Source of the DNA: Gnetum montanum
Lineage: Eukaryota > Streptophyta > Gnetopsida > Gnetales > Gnetaceae
Reading direction: 5' to 3'
DNA length: 64,000 nt
Assembly: GCA_015680685.1 (NCBI GenBank)
Contig: MNCI01010839.1
Span: 581,869-645,868, forward strand
Part shown: one piece after another, positions 42,765 through 55,185 of the stretch
Numbering within the stretch: position 1 is the stretch's first letter
Layout of the letters: the number at the start of each line of letters is the position of its first letter
Made by a program: the position numbers and the translations under genes
The notes under the pieces: model-generated
The model's database searches: none
Seen by the model: only the letters and a program-made list of their open reading frames with translations
Told to the model about the DNA's origin: nothing

Positions 42765-45142
42765 GAGGTTTTGAACCACTCGATTGTTTAACTGGTTGTA
42801 AATTAATGGCCCTAGTAGCATTGCGTTGTTGTGGTTGGGTTGGAAGTTCACCCTGCATGGATGGAACAAGTAGTAACTATGTTAAGGAGGGAGGAATAGG
42901 TGCAAGAATAGGAGGAGGATAAGAATGGAATGTCGTAGCCATCCTAGAATGTGGAGAATGAGTTCTATAGTATTTGGAAGGGTAGTAGTGATGTTGGAAA
43001 GGAGAAACGTGACTGGAAGAGCCATGTGGTGACAGGGTTTGCTGAATGTAATACCTATATGGATTTGATTATTTGTAAGGATGCTACTGCCTCGGTGGTG
43101 GCACCCCCCATGACTATGGGTGTTTCCATTATTGATACTACTCGTATGGTGGTGATGGAGTTTCACTTGGATAATATTATTATTGTTGATGGAACTGCCT
43201 GTGATTACCTTGAGGATAAGGTAATCTTTTGGGTGTTTGTCTTTTTGCTAGTCATGGATTCAGAGGATACACTCCAAACTCCTATAAGTGTGACACAATG
43301 GGACATCATCCCTTAGGATGTTCATATTGGTAGATGTCACATCCACCATCATCATTTGATTCAGTTTTTGCAACTTCTTCTACTGCAACAATCTTGCCCT
43401 TACTTCTTTGATTGGCACGTTCAACTTCCTTTCACCTCCTATGGTCATGATCACTACCTTGTTCTTTGGACTCTTTAGTGATTTTCAGGATAGCTTGAAA
43501 TATGATATTCATAGAGTCTCATAACTAATCTACCTTAGCCTAATTTTAGAGATAAATTTTTGAATCGGCAGGGTTTTCTAGTTTACCACCTCATCAAGTG
43601 ATGATTCCTCCTCATTGTCACAGAATTGGACCTTCCTCTAGTAAATGGAAGGATTTGGTTATATTCTTTTGCACTTTCACATTTTCTTAATTCACCTTTT
43701 TCCTTTGCTACCTACTCAATCAACATTTGAATTTGATGGACTCTTAGTTTTGACAATTGCCCTTGGGTAAAGACTCCAAGAGTTCTCCTTGTTTCTAATC
43801 GAAGCCCATCTATGATATGATGAAGTTGCTCCTATTGAGAATAACCATGGCTAGGACATCTATGTAATAGAGAATAGTATTGGCCCATGGCTACATCCAA
43901 GGGTTCATGTATCCCTTATTTCCATCCTTAGATCTACTTCCTCAAGTTGGATACTCAGGAGTACATTTGATATTTGTCATTGAACAGTTCAAGAATTGTA
44001 CTCCACCATCTAATTTTAGTTCTAAGGACTAGTACCAACTCTCTACTTCCTTAATGAGTGTCCTTGGAAACAACTTAAGCTTTTTCCAATCATTTTCTAG
44101 ATTTTGCAAGGCACATACATCATGAAAGGCCTTAAGATTGTTTTGTGGATTTGAGTTATATCCCCCTTCAAACATTGGGATACTATTCATGTCTAGCCTC
44201 TTGATCCGACTATTCCTTCTATGTCTTGTAGGAATTCTCATTACCTCTATGATGTTTAGCATGCTTTAGGTGCATGAGCAAAGGCTCCTCATAGCCATGA
44301 TCCTGGTGCCTATGATGCCCTCTGCTACCCCTTTATTCATGGTGACAGGCCTCTCTTGAATGCTTGTGCCCTAGATCCTAACTTTCTTGGTGGTCCCTAC
44401 AATCATCTCAGTTCCATTGGTCACCTCCATCATGATTGCATTCCATGTGGTTGTGTTTAGAGCCAGAAGAGAAAGAAGATGATGATGAAGGTGAAGAGGA
44501 AGGAGGACCAACACCATCATGGTGCCTACCACCCCCTCTTTGATGGTCATGGCCATGATCATGATCATGCTGCTTGCCTGCATCCCTTCCATGACTCTCC
44601 TCCTTGGATTGCACTTTGTCATGGGATTCATTCTTGCTAGAACTAGGATTAGGTACCATGAACTGTAGGTTTTGGTTTTGACCTCCTTCACTAATGTCAA
44701 AGAGAGGAGTCTCTCTATATGGAAAGCCACTAGAGAAGGATTCTCCACCATCTTTTTGGTACATCAAGAATGGGGTATCATTGGACCACTTCCCCTTTGC
44801 AGGCTGATAGCATTGCTCTAGCTATCGATCCCTTAGATGTTGTGCCTCAATGGAATGATAATCCCTAACATCACTATCTTGCATAACATATTTAACATAA
44901 AGTTCTTTGATGCCCAACTACATAAGATTTTGTTGGAGCATCATAGAAATAGATTGATCAGGTGGCAACATAATGTTGCCCTCTATGTCTCACCACTGCA
45001 GTAGTTCATCCTAGTGTAGGACAAAGGTGAAATTGGATACATACTCATCAAGATGAGCATATCTCACTCTGTATAGCAAGGGCACCTACTGATTTACTCC
45101 TTTAAACTTGGGTGGAGAACAACTCCTATAAGAAGAAGACAT
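42765..45142 (-). pseudogene. Gag of element E
   Basis: The likely start is the ATG at 45142 (MSSSYRSCSPPKFKG). A His/Asp-rich stretch, KQHDHDHGHDHQRGGGRHHD, lies at about 44500-44570, followed by a Ser-rich run. The retrotransposon gag core (PMFEGGYNSNPQNNLKAFH, KKLKLFPRTLIKEVESWY) is at 44175-44030; the F-P-x-x-L...WY block is typical. A Pro/Tyr/His-rich tail lies at 42880-43250, and the same tail type occurs in element F. The frame joins the PR part across element G. Many stops are present. Confidence 0.75.
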
Positions 45143-45284
45143 CTTGCATTAGAAGATAAGAAATGCAGTGTGCTTTGTTATAATTGTTGTAGTTATTTTG
45201 AGGTATGATATGACTTCAGGGTTCATTCCAATAATGTTAATTTTTTTCACGAAGTCCTAGATAGCACACGTAACAAATCAAAGG

Positions 45285-45301
45285 CCCTAGCAACTACAAC
45301 A
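45285..45301 (-). promoter_or_regulatory. Primer binding site of element E (decayed tRNA-Asp type)
   Basis: Minus-strand TGTTGTAGTTGCTAGGG resembles TGGCGCCGTTGCCGGGG, complementary to plant tRNA-Asp 3' ends and used by Athila elements. Most mismatches are transitions at former CG or CHG sites. Confidence 0.6.
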
Positions 45302-45302
45302 A

Positions 45303-46183
45303 TGATGAGTAGCAAGTACCCCTACACTCAACCATACAAATCAGAAGTGTTCATGCATGATCCAATCGAATTCCACAGACCTTAAGTCTTCAAGTACACT
45401 AGTTCTAGGAAGTAGAATCTAATCATTACAACCATTGTGTTCCCAATTATACTTGTGAAATACAAAGGTATGGTTAAGTGCAACTAAGGCATCTAATTTT
45501 TATCATTTTTTATGTTTATGTTCTTGGTGCTTAAAATAAAGGAATGACGTATTTAATGGCTAATTTAACCTAACTAACTCATTAATCTCTAACTAATCTT
45601 AACATTAGTATTTGATCCCACTTTTTGTACACATCTTGAACATGTGTAACATTGTTGGATTACCAAATGTTAAGCGTTGCTAGGATTACCAAGTGTCATG
45701 TGCATGCTTAAAGTGATCATACTTATGTGCTTAATTAATTAGTATTTAACTTAGCTAACTTAACTTAGCTTAATTACTTAGAAGCATTAAGTAAATTTAT
45801 ATACAACATTAAATGCATAAATAAGATATTTAATTTAGCCAAGGTGCTGCAAGGTTTATCAAAAAGCTTATCTTTATTACTACACACACTACCATGCTTA
45901 GGTACAATAATGTTCAAATAAAAATTCATACACTCAATGAATCCTGCTGTAGACACTTTGGAATATATTCTAACTCTGGAGAAGAGAAACTATAAGAGCT
46001 ATGCTATGCTATGACAAAACTTATTCCCAAACTATATGCCCAAGTGATATATTTATAGGCCGACACACATCCTACAATATCGAATATCCAACATCGCTTC
46101 ATGGCCTCCAATATTGGGTATTTGATATCAAGGCTTTGATATCAGATATCTGATATTGGAGTTGGCAAAAATACACTTCATCA
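45303..46183 (-). repeat. 5' LTR of element E
   Basis: It starts TGATGAGTAG and ends ACTTCATCA. It is the partner of 19648-20523, now 25 kb away because element G and the body of E lie between. A TATA box on the minus strand (CCTATAAATATATC, about 46047-46060) and GATATC-type words at 46076-46160 match the other LTR. Confidence 0.88.
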
Positions 46184-46375
46184 GCTACTAAGTCCAAACA
46201 TAGCTTTCATCCTACCTACCACTCTTTTAGAGATATATTTATCCCATCTATAATTATTAGAACATTCAAGGTCTAGATATTTATATGTTAGAACCATTTC
46301 AATTGTTGCATTTCTAACCTAAAAATTAAAATCCCTATTTCAAATTCCACAAGCCATAACTTTGGTTTTATACAT
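46184..46375 (-). mobile_element. LINE-D, middle fragment between elements E and F
   Basis: The minus strand reads KTKVMACGI, RNATIEMVLTYKYLDLECSN and RVVGRMKAMFGLS, the typical LINE segment directly after the RT palm. It continues FGIQIN at 55186 and precedes the 3' part at 19647. The last five bases (46371-46375, TACAT) are the target duplication of element F. Confidence 0.75.
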
Positions 46376-47200
46376 TGATGAATAGTGAGGTACCCCTACG
46401 TTCAACCATATGAATACGAGCATGTATGCATGATTTGGTCGAACTCCGCAGATGGACTAGTTGTGGCACCTAGATAGTTATACGTTGATCACAGTTCGTT
46501 GTCTTCCCACCTAGACTAGTATTTGCTTTATCACGTATGGTTTAGTTCAGTGTGAGGTGTATGATGTGATTCCTAATACTAAGCTGCTCCTAGAGACAAG
46601 GAAAAATAATCTTAATTTAAGCTAATAGGAAATAGGAAGAAAAATCTAAACTTGCCCATCCGTCCTTAATCATCCATACGCATCTTGGACTTCGTGTACT
46701 ACTTCTAGGCTTACCAAGTGCACGTTACTCGAAGCACTACTAGAATGTTCGTGATTAAGATGTACTCATTTCACGTTAACAACAGAATTAATAAATGACA
46801 ATAAAAGAAATATTAACTAAGAAAGTAGTAAATAATAATTCAACAATTAAACAAGTAAAAGCTAAGTGAATGCTACAATGATGTAGTAATATTGATCTTT
46901 ATTGCCAGTTGTGTGCATGTCCAAGTATGTCACACTTCAAACAAAGGTTTCGTACAATTACAAGCATCACACTATGGGCATGCACTGGGGAAAGAACTAA
47001 GAAGAACTAATTGAAAACTGACAAAATGACTCTACCTTAAGACTTACCAATTGACTCTCTTCTTGTGCGCCTCAATGCTATAGTTATAGGCCTACACAGG
47101 AATCATGATATCATGTATTCAATATCGTTATCCAGGCTGTGATATCATGTACCTGATATCAAGGATTTAATATCGAGGCCTAGCAAACCATGATTCAGCA
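46376..47200 (-). repeat. 3' LTR of element F
   Basis: It aligns with 54317-55180 over its length (for example GTGGCACCTAGATAGTTATAC in both). A block present in the other LTR (around GCTTAAGTGTGATGAGC and ACACTACTGGGTTACC) is missing here, which explains the shorter length. The polypurine-like tract TCATGGGGGTA adjoins its inner end on the minus strand. GATATC-type words cluster at 47105-47175. Confidence 0.88.
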
Positions 47201-47389
47201 TACCCCCATGACTAAATAACAACTCATCCTCAAGTCAAATAATCAAAATGAGAATGAGTTCCTTTGATTACATAGTGGATAGGTATGGGATTATTGACTA
47301 ACTAGGAATGACTTCATGCTGCATTGTGGATTTAAATAAAAAAAATTGGAACACAGACATAAAATTACAAAAGACAAAATTGTTGGAAC

Positions 47390-50172
47390 TCATGTGATTC
47401 CTAGTGGTAGTGGCTCCTCCATGGGCCTCTTCCCCTTATCTTGTGCTCTAGGCTTTGGAAATGGATATCTCTAGAGGAGCGCCTAAAACTTTTCTTCTTT
47501 GGTCTAGGGATCATGTGCCGTCTATGCTAATGTTCCAATATTTGATGGAGTTGACACCTCCCATGGGCACAGTAGTTGCAGAAACATCTGATTGGCCTTG
47601 ACGTATTAAGTTGCAAACAATCATCGTTCCTCTTCATAGGCTCTGGATTTGTCCTTGCATTCTTGGTAATCTGTAAGCCATCAAGCCAAATCTTATGTGA
47701 CATCTTTTTGCCCTTGGTAGCTAGTCTTGACCACCTCTAATTCAGAATTTGCTACCTCTAATCTCTACAGTGTCTTCTTATGTTTAGCAAATTTTGCTTC
47801 ATACTTAGCATAGGTGGTTGCTACCTGTTTCTCTAATTCTGTTCTTAAGCATCCTGCTATCAAGATGGCTAAGTTGGCATACCATAGGTTTGCCAACTCC
47901 ATGTACTTTGTGAGATCTTGTATATGCAGGTCTTGGCTTTTTAGTTTGGCTTGGTGGATGAAAGCATAAGTATCCAATATGGCCCACCAATCAGTGTTCT
48001 AGGCACTGAGAGTGTTAATGTGGGCTTTGGACATATGGATTTCTTTCTCAATAATCTACTTGTACATCTCCACCTGATCTTTGAAATGCTCTTTTAGTTT
48101 CTCATGTTGCTTAGCCTCATTTTGCCATGTGCTTATTTCAATGGCTGTCTACTGATGGATTGCACGTACCTCCTCCATTGAGAGGGTTTTATTTTCTCTG
48201 GCTAAGTGGTTCATGTCCTAGTTGATCCTTATTAATTATTCTCACATCTGCTAAAAATTCTCCTTGAGAACAGTTTTTTATTTTTCTATTGTGGTCAGCC
48301 AAAAATTTTTGGTGGCAAGTTGTTTATTTTCTTCTTGTAAGGCCTTGAGTGCTTTGGCATGTGCATACATTTGAACTTGTGCCTTTGAAGCATTCCAATT
48401 AGCCTTCTCTCTACCACTCTTTTATTCTCTTTTAGCAATTTATTCAACTACTTCATCCAAAAGGACTCTAGCTAGTTTGCAGGGATGAATTGGGATGGAT
48501 CTCACTATGTAGCTTATAGGGCGATGAACTTCTCTTGGAGTCTTTTCAACTCCTCCTCTACATGTTCAGCCCTAACCTCTACCATGACCAACTTTCCTTT
48601 TGTAGAGATGAGTTCTAACTATCTTGTTGTGATATCTTGAGGGATGTCAAACAAGGACATCATCACTTGTCTTGTCTATAGCAATCGATCCAAAACATCC
48701 TCATGATCTACAGGAGTCATTTAGGGATCGGCCAAGGTTTGAGCATCGTGTGCTCCTGTAAAAATCTATTGATGGCACAATAGGAACATTGAAGAATTCT
48801 TTGATGTGATCTATGACCACTTCTGCTACTCCTGCTACATCCTGGTGCTGCATGACCACGATTATGGTGCCTTCACTAGTTTCTAATTGCACTTGAAAAG
48901 ATGTAGTGTTTCCAGAGATTTGTTGTGACCAGTGTGATCCCCCTCCTCTTGTTTGAATAGAAACTCTCCCCTGTGCATGATCAATTGAGATTGTGGGCTG
49001 TACAACATCATTAATTATCTTGAAGAGATTTACCTCATCATGACTTCCCTAACTGATCAATTCAGTGATGGCCCAGAGATGGCTCATCGACGATCGATAG
49101 TCCTATGGCGGTAGTAGCGATTAGTCTTGCTAGCTTGTGGGTTGTGTTCTAAGCCCCGCTTCCTATTGTTTACTGGGCCTTATGTCTAGAAGCTAGCTAC
49201 GCCTTGTAGTTTGAGGTGTAGTGGGCCCAACCGTCTATTGTTTCTCAGGCTCTAGTGTCTCACCAACATCTTTCCTTGGTGCTGGTGGCTTCAATAATTT
49301 AGCAAATGAGGCATTTTGAGCCTTTCTAGGGATGTCATTGGTGTACCCTAGAATTTTAGCACATCAACATAGCTTTCTGATTAAGTAGGGAAAAGGCAAT
49401 GCAAACTTTCCTATTTTATGTTCTTCGAACCACCTTAAAATTTTTGTGAGATATAGATGGGGTAGGTTGGCATCAACCTTGCCCATCAAGATGCTACTTT
49501 CTCTAGCCACATAGGTGGAAATCTTGTTCAATCCTTTTGTTGGGAAAATGTGATATGTGCCAATTTTAAAATAGATCCTCTCTTCAAGTGTGAGCTCTCC
49601 ATATGGTTTATCCTCCTTGCCATACATCCTTTTCAATCATATTTTTCATGCATCAGCATTAGAGCGAGTGGACAGGTGAGCAACCTTAGGCCCTGTATTC
49701 GGAAGATTCAGAACTTTTGAAATGGCCTTGGCAGAGAAATCAACTGAAATCCCACCAATATCAACAGTGGTGCCTTTTTCCTTATTATGCCAAAATTGGT
49801 ATGTCTCCCCCAAGTACCAATTGCCACTCCTAGAGAGAATAGGCCATAGTGGAGACCCTTTAAGTTGATCTTTGACTACCTTAGGGGCAAGTTTAGTAAA
49901 AGGTCCAAAATTAAGTTCCATAATCACTGCTGCTGACATGGACCTTTCCTGAATTGCCTAAACACATTTTGGAGACAACGTGAGATGTTGCCCTTGTTCA
50001 AGTGCCCTGCCTTCTCCACCTTCGACATGCCTAGATTGTGCAGTGACAAGAATGATTGTGCCTCCTGCTCCACATGTTCTTTGGGAGGTGCTTGGCCTCT
50101 ACCTCTCCTTGGCCATTTGGATGTACCTTGAGAGGGTTCTCCATGTTGTTCTCATTTAGGGGCCATCTGCAA
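47390..50172 (-). pseudogene. Large extra ORF of element F, env position, family uncertain
   Basis: An almost continuous minus-strand frame, broken by TAG/TGA stops, runs from MAPK at about 50170 or MSAAVIMELNFGPF at 49939 to about 47390, or some 900 residues. The N-terminal domain has GNWYLGETYQFWHNKEKG, GGISVDFSAKAISKVLNLP (49939-49646) and YGELTLEERIYFKIGTYHI, KISTYVARESSILMG (49636-49364). This resembles the so-called putative plant transposon protein domain seen in plant gypsy elements, a resemblance from memory. The C-terminal half is Lys/Glu/Gln-rich and probably coiled coil (48400-47765). It lies between the 3' noncoding part and the 3' LTR, where Athila elements have an env-like ORF. 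No signal peptide or membrane segment is evident. Confidence 0.55.
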
Positions 50173-52299
50173 TCACATGGGACCAACTATTAGTAAGGCC
50201 ATTTACAAAATTTGATTTATACCTTACTCATTGTCCTTAATAGATCATTTCTTGCCTAATGTGATTTAGAGTTAGAAATTTTCACAAAAATTCCACTAAA
50301 AGTTTTGATATTGGGCCAAATTTGATTAGGTGACTCCAAAAAAATAATTTTCATGGTCTAGGTGAAGGAAGAAAATTAATTTGGCATACTTTTTTAGCAT
50401 TTCTTAAGGTCACTTACCCTTTATGATATGCTTTAGGCAACAAAAAATTTCAGAAAAACTATGTGCAACTTGGAGCGTACCCTTCTCCCATGACTAAGTT
50501 AAATACTTTGAGTTTAAGCAGGTTCGATTGGAATGAGAATCAAAGCATGAATGAGCAAGATATTGATGTTTGAATGATAGGTGCTTAGAGCGTGAGTATT
50601 TGTGGAAGAAAATTGCAACAACTCCCCTCACGTGAACAGTGGAAAATGATGTTGATGCGCATGGGTGCAGGGGCTGGGGTCCATATACATATATTTTAAT
50701 CGATGTGATATTGCATACGTGCTAGCACAGACTTGATATCTTATCCCTTCTGAAATAGGGTACTTGGAAAAATTGATAATTTTTTGAATTTCCAAGGACA
50801 AAAATGAAGGATTTAAGGTAAATTTGAAAGATCTAGGGTAACGTTGAGTAGACTTAAAGGCACCAAAAGTGTAATAAAGTGGAATTTAACAATGAAGTTC
50901 ATGAATAGGGTAAGGAAAAAGGACATGTAGTGGTGCACAGGAACGTTTGAATTAAAATGATGATAAAGAAAAGAATAACTTTAGCAATGCAGTACTTGAA
51001 GGGTATAAGATGATGTGGTGATGTGCAATGAGTGAAAATTACAAACGTTACACAAGTGGGTCCTCCCCAAAGTAGGTTCCTACCTATCATGCCCTTATGT
51101 AACCACACTGTAAAATGTCTGTAGGCATTGAAAGGATTAAATGCAATCCACACTAGTGCAACAAAACACACACATGTTAAATACCACTGTGATGAGGTAT
51201 GAGTTCTATGCCATATAAGACACAAGTCAAAAATAGTTGGATAGTGGGGTGAAATGAATCATAGAAGGGATTGTCGAAATTGGGACATAAGGTAATTGAC
51301 CCTGAGCACAATGAATCCTGAGTGTGAGGCATGATTAATGTATCATTAGCCTTTTAGTCCAAAATCAAGACCAAGTCCATGCCTCTAATTAGTGACATCA
51401 CATTGTTTCATCCAATGATGGACAACCATAATAGCACCATGACAGCAAGGTGTATGATCACTTGGCATTTTCTCTAAGGGAGGAGTGATTTGAATTTCTT
51501 TGCGGCATGTTTTTCTTGATCTTTTCTTGTGTTTTTCTTCATTCTTTTTCTTTTTCTTTGTCTAGCCACTTTGGCACTTTGTATTTTCCAAAAGTGTTCT
51601 AGAGAAGCCACCAACCTTTAGGCATGGATGCATGTCTTTCGAGTGGGACCCTCTGGACAACATTGAGTTTCTTTGTTGAGTGCCTTTATTACTCTTACTC
51701 CCATTTTTCGTTAGATCTACAAGGATTTTAGTATAACCAGGCTGCATGATAGCACCTACAAATGTCACCAAAGAGAATCCACAAGTCCCCTTGATGTTAC
51801 ACCTTGGTCATTCCTTCTTAGTCTATCATTTTTTGCATTGGGCATAATGAGTACAAAGTTACTTTTAAGTTTTAATGATGATAAGAATATCATCATACCC
51901 AGAGTAGAACCTCTTATTAATAGAATGGGTGGATGGATGTTGTGGATGCACTGTCCAAATAATTAATCACTCGTGACTTAATAACATAGAACAGACCTCA
52001 ACTAACGAGTCACATGAGTATTTTATTCATCGATGAGATTACCCACAAAAAGGTAAAAATAATAATTTAAAAAGCGAAAAAATAGAAAACAAAAAATTTG
52101 TAAAATCAAAGAAAAGAAAAAACATTTACTAATTCTGCTTATTAGAATGGAGGATATCCCCCATAACTAAANGAATGTACTCAAATTGGGTTTCACACAC
52201 TTGGTTAAAGTAGGCATAGTGGGGCAAATTATAAGATGTGGTCATGTCATAAGGAGTTGACCCACTATGGCACCCGTGACTGTAAGATGGTATGCAAGG
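50173..52299 (-). other. Noncoding region of element F, homologous to 20524-22235
   Basis: Blocks such as AGTGGGTCCTCCCCAAAG, AGTCCCCTTGA and ATATCCCCCAT are shared in order with element E. The 108-codon open frame at 51225-50899 lies in this noncoding block and is not conserved in E. A single N at 52172 may hide missing sequence. Confidence 0.45.
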
Positions 52300-54191
52300 A
52301 TCAATGTCTCCCTATGTGATGGTAGTCATTGGGCCACATGGTTGTTGGAGTGTTAATCGGTGGCCTAGATAAGGTAACAGGAGGCGTGGAGTTCAAGGAG
52401 GAAGATGCATCACAACATTGGACATATGCTGAGTTGGAGGATGCAGTGGTTTTAGAACCGTGCTGTCTCTTGCTATGATCGTGCCTAAGGAAAGGACACT
52501 TTTGATGTTGTGGAGGACCTCCACTGCTGTTGACAGTAGCAGTAGAAGTAATGTTCATGGGTTGGTACTATGGTACAAAACCTTCTAGCACAATTAGTAG
52601 CAATGTAGAAGGAGGTGAAGGATGAGAATATTGAGGGTGAGGAAAAGTGTAAGGAACATGAGGTGGTGATCTTGTTAGAAAGGACATGGGTTGATAGTAC
52701 TTAGAAGAATGATAATGATGAGGTGAAGTAGAGGATGCTGATCCAGTTGGGAAAATAGGATGCTGAACATAATAGAAATTTGATGTTGGGGGATACAAAG
52801 GGTATGGTTTGTTTGGCGGTGGCCTTCCCCATGACTTGGGATTTTGCCATTGCGGTTGGACATGGTACTTCTATAAAAATTCTAGATGTAGCATTCCTCC
52901 CCAATGCTCATGTAAATGTGACAATACTAGGCATTGAATTTTTGGGTGATCGTATAGACAAACATTGCATTGATATTTATGATTGGTAGTTGAGCCCCTA
53001 TCCTTATTTTGTTCAATCCTTCTTTCCAACTGTTGAGTGGTGTTCTGTCTTATTTCTCAGTTTGGCATCCTCCATTGGTCCTGTTTGTCAAAGTGATCAT
53101 GCATGGTTCCACCTCTAATATTGTTGGCATATTCTCCACATTTTTCATATACCCATTCCATCATCTTATTGATCTTTGCCTCAATTTCCTCTAGTGATTG
53201 TAGTATTGGAAAAAATGATTCCACCTCCGTGAGGTGAGTTGATCTCTCCTCTTCATGAACCTTTTTTATTTTAAGACTTTGGTCCTGTTGAGATCTTTCA
53301 ACATTCTCCCATTTAGCTATTTCTCCTTCTTCTTTTACTACTCGCTTGATAAGCTCTTGGAATTGGTGGGTTTGTAGTTCATATAGTTTACCTAGGGCAT
53401 ACATCCGTAGGGTCTCCTTGTTTCATTATAGAGCCCATCCATGATGTGATACATTAGCCTTTCCTTGGAGAACCCATGGCCTAGGTAGTTTNCATAGGGA
53501 AGAGCTTAAGTCTTTGCCACCCATTATCAATGTTGTTGCATGCACATGCATCATGGAAGGCTTGTAAATGATGCTGTAGATCTAAATCATAGGCTCTTGA
53601 AAACTTGGGAAATTTATTGAAATCAACCATGGGTAGATGACTTTCCTTATGATGCCTGTGGGATATTTGAATAGCCTCTTGTATATGCATTAGGCTCTTA
53701 GTGGCCAATAGGGCTTCATCATCACTAAGTAGGTTATAAGTTTATGAGTTGGGATGATGTTATCTTTGTTCATGTTGGCATTCTTGACTTTGCCCATGGG
53801 TTTGATTTTTATTTCTACATCGATGCCTTGAGAAATGGTCATCCATGTCACAACTTGATGTTGAAGGAGTAGAGGAAGAGAAAGAACTGGAAGACTCATC
53901 ATAACTTTTGTAAGTCTCCCAATCATCCCCGGATGACCTTTTGTTAACTATTGAGAAGGTCCTAGGCCTTACAGGCCGCCTTGTTCTATGGGATGTCCCA
54001 TCATCACTAAAGGTTTCTGAGTTGGATGACAAGAGTCCTGGAGTATCATTGGGGTGTTCATGAACCTATGAAACTCTTGCATAAGATTGAGTACTCCAAA
54101 CTTCTTCGTTGTCATATATTTCATTGGTTCTCCAATGAATCGACTCACTAGTTGTTGCGTTATCATAGTCTTGTGAGAGAGACATTGTCAT
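52300..54191 (-). pseudogene. Gag of element F
   Basis: The likely start is the ATG at 54191 or 54185 (MSLSQDYDNATTS). A Ser-rich segment (YDESSSSFSSSTPSTSSCD, about 53870) is followed by the gag core FPKFSRAYDLDLQHHLQAFH and GWQRLKLFP (53620-53500), homologous to the core in element E. An acidic/Lys-rich coiled stretch lies at 53404-53057, and a Pro/Tyr/His-rich tail (FYYVQHPIFPTG) at 52798-52568. An N at 53492 interrupts the core. Element E's PR and RT have no counterpart here. Confidence 0.75.
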
Positions 54192-54297
54192 GAATTATGT
54201 GTGATTTATTTGCAATATCTTTCTTCTAAAAGATATATCATTAATACTTCATTACATAGATCTTGTATGATATAACTAATCTAGATAACTAGCACTA

Positions 54298-54315
54298 TCC
54301 TCGGCAATGGTGCCA
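54298..54315 (-). promoter_or_regulatory. Primer binding site of element F (tRNA-Asp type)
   Basis: Minus-strand TGGCACCATTGCCGAGGA differs from TGGCGCCGTTGCCGGGGA at three positions, all transitions, and follows the LTR end directly. It is the site type used by Athila-lineage elements. Confidence 0.75.
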
Positions 54316-54316
54316 A

Positions 54317-55180
54317 TGGTGAGTGGCGAGGTACCCCTATGCTCAACTATACAAATACGAGCATGTATGCACAATCCGGTCAAACTCTACAGACAGACTA
54401 ATTGTGGCACCTAGATAGTTATACATTGATCATAGTTCACTGTCTTCCCACTTGGACTAGTATTTGCTTTGTCACGTATGGTTTAGTCTAGCGTGAGGTG
54501 TATGATGTGATTCCTAACACTAGGCTACCCCTAGAGACAAGGAAAAATAATCTTGATTTAAGCTAATAGGCAATAGGAAGCAAAATATAAACTAGCTTAA
54601 GTGTGATGAGCATCCATCCTTAATCATCCATATGCATCTTGGACTTTGTGTACTACTTCTAGGCTTACCAAGTGCACGTTACTTGAAGCACTACTAGATA
54701 CACTACTGGGTTACCAAGTAGTTACACTTAAATGTTTGTGATTAAGATGTACTCATTTTGCGGTAACAACAGAAATAATAAATAACAATAAAAGAAATAT
54801 TAACTAAGTAGTAAATAATGATTCAATAATTAAATAAGTAAAAGCTAAGTGAATGCTACAATGATGTAGTAATCTTGATCTTTATTGCCAGTTGTGTGCG
54901 TGCCCAAGTATTTCACACTTCGAACAAAGGTTTTGTACAATTACAATCATCACACTACGGGCATGCACTAGGGAAAGAACTAAGAACTAACTTGAAATTG
55001 ACAAAAAGACTCTACCTTAATACTTACCAACTGACTCTCTTCTTGTGCACCTGAATGCTATATTTATATGCCTACATAGGAATCACGATATCATGTATTC
55101 AATATCATTATCCAGGTTGCGATATCGCATACCCGATATTGAGGATTCGATATTAGGGCCTAGCAAACCATGATTCATCA
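54317..55180 (-). repeat. 5' LTR of element F
   Basis: It begins TGGTGAGTGG on the plus strand, one transition from TGATGA, and ends GATTCATCA. A weak TATA-like ATATAAATATAG is on the minus strand at about 55045-55057. GATATC-type words occur at 55085-55155. Confidence 0.88.
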
Positions 55181-55185
55181 TACAT

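Larger units (their letters stand above)
19648..46183 (-). mobile_element. Element E: Athila-like Ty3/gypsy LTR retrotransposon, itself split by element G
   Basis: Two LTRs of about 880 bases (19648-20523 and 45303-46183) begin TGATGA and end TTCATCA. Coding order on the minus strand is gag (45142-42765), then after the 16.5 kb insertion G a zinc-knuckle and PR part (26264-25560), RT, RNase H and IN (25130-22540), and a noncoding 3' part. This order and the RT, PR and primer-site sequences fit the Athila lineage of Ty3/gypsy. The element sits in LINE-D. The flanking pentamers GATAT and GCTAC agree at three of five positions, so the target duplication is decayed or lost. Numerous stops show it is inactive. 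Confidence 0.85.
46376..55180 (-). mobile_element. Element F: 8.8 kb Athila-family LTR retrotransposon lacking pol
   Basis: LTRs lie at 46376-47200 and 54317-55180, with termini TGATGA/TCATCA, and TACAT duplications flank both sides (46371-46375 and 55181-55185). The primer site is tRNA-Asp-type (54298-54315). Gag is at 54191-52300 and a large extra ORF at 50172-47390; between them is noncoding DNA homologous to the 3' part of element E. No PR, RT or IN could be read, so the copy is non-autonomous and probably mobilised by E-like relatives. Insertion split LINE-D. Confidence 0.88.

Noticed and set aside
42951-43316. 121-codon plus-strand frame
   Set aside because: It is antisense to the Pro/Tyr/His-rich gag tail of element E, which is supported by homology to element F.
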